Positions 13,357 to 19,260 of a DNA stretch of 19,260 nt are shown one piece after another. Source of the DNA: H111-94 sp034436045 (GTDB lineage Bacteria; Chloroflexota; Ktedonobacteria; Ktedonobacterales; Ktedonobacteraceae); the NCBI GenBank assembly GCA_034436045.1, contig DAOTVZ010000016.1, positions 1 through 19,260 of the forward strand, given 5' to 3'. Numbering within the stretch: position 1 is the first letter of the stretch; every line of letters begins with the position of its first letter. A program made the position numbers and the translations under genes. A model generated the notes under the pieces. It did not search any database and was not told the DNA's origin. It was given only the letters and a program-made list of their open reading frames with translations.

Positions 13357-14610
13357 TTATTGGGCAGGTTCTATCAGCACAGCTATCTCGGACATATCCA
13401 GCCAGTGGCCCATGCGCTCCTGCTTGGTTGCCAGGTAGCGACTGCTGCTGGCGGTGGGCACGATTTGCAAGGGAACACGCTCGACAGCAATACCACCCTG
13501 CGTTACTGCCAACACTTTATCAGGATTATTGGTAAGCAGGCGCGCATGAGTGACCCCCAGGTCGCGCAGGATGGCAATGGCGGCGTGATAGTTGCGCGCA
13601 TCGACCGGATAGCCCAGCCGTTCGTTGGCCTCTATTGTATCCAGGCCGCGCTCTTGCAACATATACGCCTGGAGTTTACCCGTCAGACCGATGCCGCGCC
13701 CCTCCTGCGGTAAATAGAGTAAGGCACCGCGCCCCTCCTGCGCGATCATATCTAAGGCGCGCTGCATCTGGGCCTGGCAGTCGCAGCGCTGTGAGCCGAA
13801 TACGTCGCCAGTCATGCAGGCGGAATGCAGGCGAATCAGCGGGGGTGTGCCATCGGGTATCGCCAGATTGCCGAGCGCCATGACGTGAATATCCTGCCAG
13901 GTCGCCAGTTCACGATAGTGCAGCAGGCGAAAGACGGCTCTGGCAGTGGGTAGATGCGTCTCAGCCACGATTTTCACCTTATGTTCACGGCGATAGCGCG
14001 CGATGTCATCCACCGTCACAACCGGCAATTGCCACTCCTGGAGCAAAGCCTGCAATTTCGCCCCTCGTGCCGCTTCGCCATCACGGTCTAAAATCTCGCA
14101 GATAGCCGCGCCCGGCTCCAGGCCGGCCAGCAGCATAAGGTCAACCGAAGCTTCAGTATGCCCGCGCCGTTCGAGCGTGCCACCTGGACGCGCACGCAGA
14201 GGGAAGACATGTCCCGGTTGCACCAGTTCGTCGGGGCGCGTCGTCGGGTCAATCAAGGCACGAATGGTACGGGCGCGGTCAGCAGCAGAAATACCCGAAC
14301 TGGTGCCGTAGCGCGCATCGACCGAAGCGGTAAAGGCCGTCCCCTGTAACGGTTCGCCCATGCGCTCGGCTAAGGGCAAACGCAAGGCATCAACGCGCTG
14401 ACCAGAAAGCGCGACGCAGACTAGCCCGCAGGCCTCATGTACCATAAAGTTCACCGCTGCTGATGTAATGTGCTGTGCAGCAATGCACAGATCGGCCTCG
14501 TGTTCGCGCTCCTCGTCGTCGCAAATCACCACCATCTGTCCCTTGCGCACCTGCTGTATGGCATCAATGACACGCTGCTCGCTCTCACGCGCGGACTGAC
14601 TTACCTGCAT
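13357..14610 (-). CDS. ribBA: Bifunctional DHBP synthase / GTP cyclohydrolase II (RibBA)
   Basis: 417 residues. The N-terminal half (about 1-205) is 3,4-dihydroxy-2-butanone-4-phosphate synthase: DDEEREHEADL (31-41), SSGISAADRARTI (104-116) and RRGHTEASVDL (148-158). The first motif departs from the common RENEGDL form, having His and Ala where Asn and Gly are usual. The C-terminal half (about 210-400) is GTP cyclohydrolase II with zinc ligands C265, C276 and C278 (FGSQRCDCQ) and the QEGRGIGL loop (302-309). Both entry reactions of riboflavin synthesis are thus in one chain. AAGGGAG, 9 nt upstream, supports the ATG at 14610. It is the first enzyme gene after the FMN riboswitch, about 380 nt downstream of the aptamer. 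Confidence 0.96.
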   Translation of the reverse strand: MQVSQSARESEQRVIDAIQQVRKGQMVVICDDEEREHEADLCIAAQHITSAAVNFMVHEACGLVCVALSGQRVDALRLPLAERMGEPLQGTAFTASVDARYGTSSGISAADRARTIRALIDPTTRPDELVQPGHVFPLRARPGGTLERRGHTEASVDLMLLAGLEPGAAICEILDRDGEAARGAKLQALLQEWQLPVVTVDDIARYRREHKVKIVAETHLPTARAVFRLLHYRELATWQDIHVMALGNLAIPDGTPPLIRLHSACMTGDVFGSQRCDCQAQMQRALDMIAQEGRGALLYLPQEGRGIGLTGKLQAYMLQERGLDTIEANERLGYPVDARNYHAAIAILRDLGVTHARLLTNNPDKVLAVTQGGIAVERVPLQIVPTASSSRYLATKQERMGHWLDMSEIAVLIEPAQ

Positions 14611-14819
14611 TCCTGGTAGCTCCCTTCCATGAATTTACTCAACCTGGCCCGGTCGTCAGGAGTAGTACATACAGATGACCGCTCATTAGTTTGTAATTGA
14701 TAAAGCAGCGCAGGTATCTTGCCTGCGCTTACACGCAGAACGCGCACAGCCGGTTGAGAACATAAAGCGCCGCGCTGGATGCTTGTTGGCTCGTGGTGCA
14801 TAACAGTAAGATCATGCAT
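14601..14819 (-). CDS. Possible 72-aa ORF in the rib leader, overlapping ribBA
   Basis: A 72-codon ORF begins with ATG at 14819, five bases after GGCGGGG, and ends with TAA at 14601-14603, overlapping the ribBA start by 10 nt. Composition is unremarkable, with no membrane helix or known motif. It could be a translated leader ORF coupling translation into ribBA, or chance. The weak ribosome site and absence of recognised relatives keep confidence low. Confidence 0.25.
   Translation of the reverse strand: MHDLTVMHHEPTSIQRGALCSQPAVRVLRVSAGKIPALLYQLQTNERSSVCTTPDDRARLSKFMEGSYQECR
14707..14729 (-). promoter_or_regulatory. Hairpin in the rib leader, possible expression platform
   Basis: AGCGCAGG and CCTGCGCT form an 8-bp GC-rich perfect stem with a 7-nt loop. 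On the minus strand it is followed by GCTTTATC, only a weak U-tract. It lies between the FMN aptamer and ribBA, and may be part of the switching structure or a weak attenuator. Confidence 0.35.
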
Positions 14820-14840
14820 AGAAACCCCGCCTTTGCTAAG

Positions 14841-14864
14841 ACGTTATACCTGTATAACGTTATA
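14841..14864. promoter_or_regulatory. Operator-like overlapping palindromes
   Basis: ACGTTATACCTGTATAACGT (14841-14860) has perfect 9-bp arms around 2 bp. It overlaps the perfect 12-bp palindrome TATAACGTTATA (14853-14864). Together they offer three GTTATA/TATAAC half-sites. This looks like a binding site for a dimeric repressor, or an RNA hairpin in the rib leader. No regulator gene is adjacent. Confidence 0.45.
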
Positions 14865-14990
14865 AACGGTCATGCCTGCTCAAAAAACGGGGTAATGTGT
14901 ATAGGAGGAACAACATGCGGATAGTGTGAATCGCAAACCAGGTACGTAGAAGCACCTGTGCAGCACATTCACAGCGAAAACTGGCATGTC

Positions 14991-15129
14991 TGTCTTCTCC
15001 CATCCGGACTATACCGTCGGCCCTGGAACTTCCCCAGATCATGCCCCTAAAGAGGCTCGCGGGCTATACCGCCGATTGGGACTTAGAGAGCGTGCCGAAG
15101 CACCCTCTCTTCACCCTACCCCGAAGACA
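14991..15129 (-). ncRNA. FMN riboswitch (RFN element)
   Basis: Read on the minus strand, the outer stem P1 is GAAGACA-type (15129-15123 with 14997-14991). The conserved blocks occur in order: CTTCGGGGTAGGGTGAA, TCGGCGGTATAGCCCGCGAG, GGGAAGTTCCAGGGCCGACG, and GGTATAGTCCGGATGGGAGA. These are the hallmark RFN segments. The usual short P2 loop (GAAATT) is replaced by a roughly 26-nt extra hairpin capped by a C(TTCG)G tetraloop. The element should bind FMN and repress the downstream ribBA-ribH-ribE genes. How it switches is not obvious: no strong terminator lies between it and ribBA. Confidence 0.93.
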
Positions 15130-15155
15130 AACAACATATGATAAGTTGTACTAAG

Positions 15156-15185
15156 ATCATAGTGCCGATAGACGCACTTTGTCAA
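15156..15185 (-). promoter_or_regulatory. Promoter of the riboflavin operon
   Basis: On the minus strand: TTGACA (15185-15180), 18 bp spacer, TATGAT (15161-15156). Transcription would start near 15149, about 20 nt before the FMN aptamer. Confidence 0.8.
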
Positions 15186-15223
15186 GACCACAAAGCAGGC
15201 ACGTAGGCAAGACAGCCGACCCT

Positions 15224-16810
15224 TTATACCTTATGCAGTGTGCCCCCTGTCATCAGCACGCCCAACTGCTCCTCGGTAGCGTCGGGATTGACGATATCGA
15301 CGATGCGGCCTTCATACATAACGGCGATACGGTCAGAGAGCGAGCGAATCTCGTCCAGTTCGGCGGAGACGAGCAGGACGGCTTTGCCTGCGTCGCGTTG
15401 CTCGATCAGGCGGCGATGAATGAACTCAATGGCCCCGATATCGACGCCGCGTGTGGGTTGCGCGGCGATCAGCGCCACCGGATTGCTGGCAAGCTCGCGC
15501 GCTACAACCACCTTCTGCTGGTTGCCGCCGGAGAGCGCACGCGCCGGTACTGCCGCCGAGGGCGTGCGCACATCGAAATCTTTGATTAACCGATTGGCCC
15601 AGGCTTGAATCTGCTTGAGCAGCAGGACAAAGCCGCGCCAGGAGAATTGCGGCCAGCGCTGCCGACCCAGGATGGTGTTGTCCTCAATCGAATCGGTTAG
15701 CACCAGGCCACTGCCACGCCGGTCTTCTGGAATATGCGCCAGGCCAACCCGTCGTACCGCCTGCGCGCCGAGAGTGGTAATATCCTGCTCCACACTTTTG
15801 CCACCCTGCATAACCGTCAATGTAACCTTGCCACTCGTGACGGGGCGCATGCCGGTCAGCACCTCAACCAGTTCGCTCTGGCCGTTGCCCTCGACGCCCG
15901 CGATGCCCAGAATTTCACCGGCATGCACATCGAAGCTCACATCTTGCAACACTTCCAGGTCACGATCTGATCGCGCGTGTAGATGCTCGACATGGAGTAC
16001 AACGGGACCGGGATGGGCGGGCGTCTTCTCCACGCGCAGCAGCACCTCGCGGCCCACCATCATGCGCGCGATCTCGGCCTGATTCGTTTCCTTTGTAATC
16101 AGCCCACCCACATTCTTGCCACGCCGCATCACCGTGACTCTATCGGTCAACTCCAGCACCTCGCGCAACTTGTGAGTAATAAAGATGATGGTCTTGCCTT
16201 GTGCCACCAGACCGCGTAGCACGCCAAAGAGTTCATCGGTTTCTTGCGGCGTCAAAACGCCGGTCGGCTCGTCCATGACCAGGATATCTGCGCCGCGATA
16301 GAGTACCTTGAGAATCTCAACGCGCTGTTGCAAGCCGACAGAGAGCTTCTCGATACGCAGATCAGGGTCGATGGGCAGGCCATACTGGCGGCTTAGCGCC
16401 TGAATATCGGCTCTGGCCTTGCGCACATTGTAGGGTGCGGCCAGCCCACCGGGTTCGCGGCCCAGCACGATATTCTCCGCTACAGTGAGCGGCGGGATGA
16501 GCATGAAATGTTGATGTACCATGCCGATGCCGAGCCGGATGGCGTCACGCGGCCCATTGATATGCGCCAGTTGTCCATTAATATAGATTTCGCCACTATC
16601 AGGACGTACCAGGCCATAGAGAATATTCATTAGCGTCGTTTTGCCCGCGCCATTCTCGCCCACCAGCGCATGAATTTCGCCTTTGCGCACGGCAAGGTTG
16701 ACATGATCGTTGGCAACCACGCCTGGCCACGCTTTATAGATTTCGCGCATCTCAACGGCTAACGGCGCATCCATGTCGGCAACCAGCGTACTGGCTATCT
16801 GTTCTTGCAT
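15224..16810 (-). CDS. ABC transporter ATPase, duplicated domain, BMP/nucleoside-uptake type
   Basis: 528 residues from the ATG at 16810. AGGAAGG lies 9 nt before this ATG, whereas an ATG at 16819 directly abuts that site. Two ATPase domains are fused, as in sugar and nucleoside importers. Domain one has Walker A GENGAGKTT (about 51-59), Q-loop VHQHFML, signature LSVGLQQRVEI, Walker B ILVMDEPTG and the switch His in FITHK. Domain two has a degenerate Walker A (GVEGNGQSEL, no Lys), LSGGNQQK, and IAAQPTRGVD where the catalytic Glu is Gln, so site two probably does not hydrolyse ATP. That is normal in this family (NupO/YufO-like). It follows the two permease genes by 14 bp and is the last gene of the transporter operon. 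The rib promoter starts about 38 bp downstream. Confidence 0.93.
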   Translation of the reverse strand: MQEQIASTLVADMDAPLAVEMREIYKAWPGVVANDHVNLAVRKGEIHALVGENGAGKTTLMNILYGLVRPDSGEIYINGQLAHINGPRDAIRLGIGMVHQHFMLIPPLTVAENIVLGREPGGLAAPYNVRKARADIQALSRQYGLPIDPDLRIEKLSVGLQQRVEILKVLYRGADILVMDEPTGVLTPQETDELFGVLRGLVAQGKTIIFITHKLREVLELTDRVTVMRRGKNVGGLITKETNQAEIARMMVGREVLLRVEKTPAHPGPVVLHVEHLHARSDRDLEVLQDVSFDVHAGEILGIAGVEGNGQSELVEVLTGMRPVTSGKVTLTVMQGGKSVEQDITTLGAQAVRRVGLAHIPEDRRGSGLVLTDSIEDNTILGRQRWPQFSWRGFVLLLKQIQAWANRLIKDFDVRTPSAAVPARALSGGNQQKVVVARELASNPVALIAAQPTRGVDIGAIEFIHRRLIEQRDAGKAVLLVSAELDEIRSLSDRIAVMYEGRIVDIVNPDATEEQLGVLMTGGTLHKV

Positions 16811-16824
16811 ATGCCTCATCCTTC

Positions 16825-17766
16825 CTATTCTGTGCCCGGCTCATAGGGAATGCCATCGGCAGCCGGTGGAATGGTGCGACCGACGAGGCCGACGAGGGCG
16901 ATCAGCGTCAGCAGGTAGGGCAGGATGCTGAGCAAATTAGGGGAGACGCCGGTGCTTTGCAAACGCGGACTTAACGCCTCGCCCAGACCAAAGACTAAAC
17001 AGGCTCCGGCGGTGCCCCAGGGTGTATATTTGCCGAAGATCATGGCTGCCAGCGCGATAAAGCCCGCCCCCGCCGTCATGTTGGTGACGAAGTTGCCGGA
17101 GATGCCCTGCGAGAGATAGGCCCCCGCCAGACCGGAGAGCAGGCCGCTCCCAACCACGCAGCAGTAACGCACCAGACGCACATTGACGCCCGCCGTGTCT
17201 GCCGCCTGTGGATGCTCGCCCACGGCGCGAATGCGCAAGCCAACATTGGTGTTAAAGAGCAGAAACTGAATGCCGATCAGAATCAGGATGGCAACATAAA
17301 AAACAATGTTCTGCTGAAAGAGGACCGGGCCAAGAAAGGGGATATGGGAGATCGGCCCTAAAGAAACATTGTTGAGACGTAGATTATTATTCAAGTGTGG
17401 CACACCCTGGCCAGACTGAAGCGAGAGATAATCCGTCAGGCCCAGCGCCGCCAGGTTGATGGCGATGCCGCTCACAATCTGATCGGCCTTGAAGTTGATA
17501 GAGACGATAGCGTGGATCAGCGCCATCAGGCCACCGGCCACCATCGCGCCCAGCACGCCGATGAGCGCATTATGCGCGGACAGCGCGATCACCACACCGG
17601 CATAGGCTCCGGTGAGCATCATGCCTTCCATCGCAATATTCACCACGCCACTGCGCTCGGAGATCACACCGCCGAGGGCCGGGAGCAACAAGAGCGCACC
17701 AAACTGAAGCGAGGCCGCCCATAAATCGCTGCTCAGTAGAACATGTAGTAACGTTTGAAAGAACAT
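16825..17766 (-). CDS. ABC transporter permease, BPD_transp_2 family (NupQ-like)
   Basis: 313 residues with about eight to ten hydrophobic segments. The ISERSGVVNIAMEGMML segment (about 35-51) and the RAVGEHPQAADTAGVNV segment (about 180-196) are typical of the second permease of BMP-type nucleoside importers. It forms the membrane channel as a heterodimer with the 17770-19107 product. AGAGGAG lies 6 nt before the ATG, and the gap to the upstream permease is 3 bp, so translation is coupled. Substrate cannot be read from the sequence; purine nucleosides are the commonest for the family. Confidence 0.92.
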   Translation of the reverse strand: MFFQTLLHVLLSSDLWAASLQFGALLLLPALGGVISERSGVVNIAMEGMMLTGAYAGVVIALSAHNALIGVLGAMVAGGLMALIHAIVSINFKADQIVSGIAINLAALGLTDYLSLQSGQGVPHLNNNLRLNNVSLGPISHIPFLGPVLFQQNIVFYVAILILIGIQFLLFNTNVGLRIRAVGEHPQAADTAGVNVRLVRYCCVVGSGLLSGLAGAYLSQGISGNFVTNMTAGAGFIALAAMIFGKYTPWGTAGACLVFGLGEALSPRLQSTGVSPNLLSILPYLLTLIALVGLVGRTIPPAADGIPYEPGTE

Positions 17767-17769
17767 GCT

Positions 17770-19107
17770 TCACTCCTCTTCACCTGAGATGAGCGTCGCG
17801 TCAGCGCCCTGCTCTGCACTTTCGCCAGTTTGCCCGTTCTGCCCATTATCGGCAAGCCCGTTTTCCGGCAAGGGAACGACCGTTGCGCCCATAATGGCCG
17901 GCACCAGTGCGGGACGGCGCGAACGCCCCGACCAGCGCGCCCATGCGCGCTGAATGGAAGGCAGGAACTCGGCGGCAATGCTGAACAGGACAAGCGCCTG
18001 AATAATGTACACCAGATCACCGGGGATGTTGGCGTTGATCTGCATGAAAGTACCGCCCTGGCGCAGACCACCGAACAGGAAGGCGGAGATCAACACGCCA
18101 ATGGCGGTGGTGCGTCCCAGGAGCGCCACCCCAATGGCATCGAAGCCGGTAGGATCGATGCTAAAGGTAGTGGCAATCAACTGATAGGGGAACTGACCCA
18201 TCAGGTGGATGGCACCGGCCAGGCCGGAGAATGCGCCGGAGATCGCCATCACCAGAACTATGTTGCGTTTTATCGGAATACCAGCATACTTAGCCGCCTT
18301 CTGGTTCTGTCCGATGACGCGAATCTCATATCCTAACGTCGTGCGCGTGGTGATGAACCAGTAGACGACGAGGGCCAGCAGCGCCAGGAAGATCGTCATG
18401 TCCGCCGGATAAGAAAGCGGGTTGGCGATTTTGGGTAGGAAACCGCCAAACGTCTGGTTATAAAACTGCACGAGTGTGGGAATGGTGGCTTTCGGCGGTA
18501 GAGGGGGTGTCTGGTCGGCCTCGTTGGGGGCCTTAAATGGGCCGTCAATCAGGTAATCGGTGAAATAGAAAGCGATCCAGTTGAGCATAATCGTCGTAAC
18601 GACCTCGTGCGCTCCGCGCCACGCTTTAAGCAAGCCCACAATACCACCCCAGATTGCGCCCGCTATCATACTGGCGATGAGCATGAACGGGATAAGGATA
18701 ATGGAAGGCAGGAATGGCATCTTAAAGGCAATAATCCCGGCGGTGGTGGCCCCAACAGCGAGTTGGCCCTCTGCGCCGATGTTGAAGAGACCGGCACGAA
18801 AGGCGAGAGCGACCGAGAGACCGGTGAGGATCAATGGGCCAACGCGCACAAGCGTAAACGAGAGGCTCTGCGGATCACCAATGGAGCCTTGCACCAGCGA
18901 GGCATAGGCGGCAAAGACAGCATTGAGGCGATCACCCGGCGAGCCTGGGGTAGTGATGATGATAACGATGCCACCAGCGACGATGGCGAGCAGCAAGGCA
19001 AAGAGCGGGCGGGCCAGCGCAGAACCAAGCCTGCGCATCCACGCCGTAAACCGTAACGCGACCGGGCGCTGTTCAGACCCCCGGCGCGGTGCTGATGACG
19101 CGGCCAT
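17770..19107 (-). CDS. ABC transporter permease, BPD_transp_2 family (NupP-like)
   Basis: 445 residues, longer than the usual 350 or so. Hydrophobic segments begin at about 35 and continue to about 390. The LAFRAGLFNIGAEGQLAVG segment (about 101-119) and the RVIGQNQKAAKYAGI segment (about 270-284) are the paralogous signatures to those in the partner permease. The HEVVTTIMLNWIA stretch is characteristic of the NupP/YufP group. The C-terminal 50 residues are hydrophilic, acidic and Gly/Asn/Gln-rich, and probably cytoplasmic and disordered. AAGGAGA lies 8 nt before the ATG. The substrate-binding lipoprotein that should partner the complex is not in the window; it may lie beyond 19260 or elsewhere. 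Confidence 0.92.
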   Translation of the reverse strand: MAASSAPRRGSEQRPVALRFTAWMRRLGSALARPLFALLLAIVAGGIVIIITTPGSPGDRLNAVFAAYASLVQGSIGDPQSLSFTLVRVGPLILTGLSVALAFRAGLFNIGAEGQLAVGATTAGIIAFKMPFLPSIILIPFMLIASMIAGAIWGGIVGLLKAWRGAHEVVTTIMLNWIAFYFTDYLIDGPFKAPNEADQTPPLPPKATIPTLVQFYNQTFGGFLPKIANPLSYPADMTIFLALLALVVYWFITTRTTLGYEIRVIGQNQKAAKYAGIPIKRNIVLVMAISGAFSGLAGAIHLMGQFPYQLIATTFSIDPTGFDAIGVALLGRTTAIGVLISAFLFGGLRQGGTFMQINANIPGDLVYIIQALVLFSIAAEFLPSIQRAWARWSGRSRRPALVPAIMGATVVPLPENGLADNGQNGQTGESAEQGADATLISGEEE

Positions 19108-19184
19108 AGAACGTTCTCCTTACAGGGGAGCAGACGATACGACGAAATAAGATACCGCAACAGGGTATCCGCGATTTGTTCCCT

Positions 19185-19213
19185 AGTATACCACAGCCAT
19201 TCAATCAGATAGC
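19185..19213 (-). promoter_or_regulatory. Possible promoter of the ABC transporter operon
   Basis: On the minus strand there is TATACT (19190-19185) preceded by TGG (extended -10). The -35 position holds only GCTATC (19213-19208). Downstream, a small hairpin (GATACC 19151-19156 with GGTATC 19164-19169) lies in the leader before the start at 19107. An upstream gene outside the window could instead drive the operon. Confidence 0.4.
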
Positions 19214-19260
19214 TACTCAAGGGTGTGCGTCAACATTTTGCACAAGCAGCAAGGCGACCG

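Noticed and set aside
15186..15223. Terminator for the ABC transporter operon
   Set aside because: No stem with a U-tract is visible between the ATPase stop codon and the rib promoter; read-through into the rib leader remains possible.

Overview
The window looks like chromosomal DNA of a soil or heterotrophic Chloroflexota bacterium, most likely of the Ktedonobacteria type. This is an inference, not a database result. It rests on the moderately GC-rich coding sequence, Gram-positive-like enzyme forms (LipM-type octanoyltransferase, YabN-type MazG fusion, RicT-like PSP1 protein, FMN-riboswitch rib operon), and intergenic blocks built from a GGGCGTCAT/ATGACGCCC palindrome. No rRNA, tRNA, transposase, phage gene or CRISPR array was found.

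Layout. 1-317 is non-coding with two strong hairpins. 318-2367 (+) holds tgt (tRNA queuosine) and a LipM-like octanoyltransferase, 25 bp apart. 2370-4020 (+) has its own promoter, a GlcG/HbpS-type protein with a Pro/Ala tail, and an unknown two-helix membrane protein. 4030-4644 holds a terminator-like hairpin, a MITE-like palindromic element (4114-4327) flanked by 8-bp direct repeats, a perfect-consensus promoter and an attenuator leader. That leader encodes a short peptide with five consecutive aromatic codons (FYYWF), followed by a rho-independent terminator. 4645-5718 is the DAHP synthase gene (aroF type with N-terminal ACT-like regulatory domain) controlled by that leader. 5954-7573 (+) has an ANTAR response regulator and a RicT/PSP1 protein with a Cys/Gly-rich tail. 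7704-9338 (+) is a multi-pass membrane protein with an SPFH/band-7-like region. It converges on a small zinc-finger-type membrane protein gene (9423-9965, -) across a strong terminator hairpin. 10128-10511 is a second palindromic element, again flanked by 8-bp direct repeats, whose right copy lies in the -35 box of the following gene, the mazG/TP-methylase fusion (10581-12203, +). On the minus strand come the riboflavin genes ribBA-ribH-ribE (14610 down to 12266), led by an FMN riboswitch (15129-14991) with a good promoter. Upstream on the same strand is a complete membrane and ATPase part of a BMP/nucleoside-type ABC importer (19107 down to 15224).

How the genes work together. Most units are housekeeping metabolism: queuosine, lipoyl, aromatic amino acids and riboflavin. 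Regulation is the most informative part: aroF is probably under both transcription attenuation by aromatic aminoacyl-tRNA supply and allosteric feedback, and the rib operon is under FMN. ribD and the transporter's binding protein are not in the window. The most novel-looking items are the aromatic attenuator and the two non-autonomous palindromic elements, each parked directly upstream of a strong promoter.
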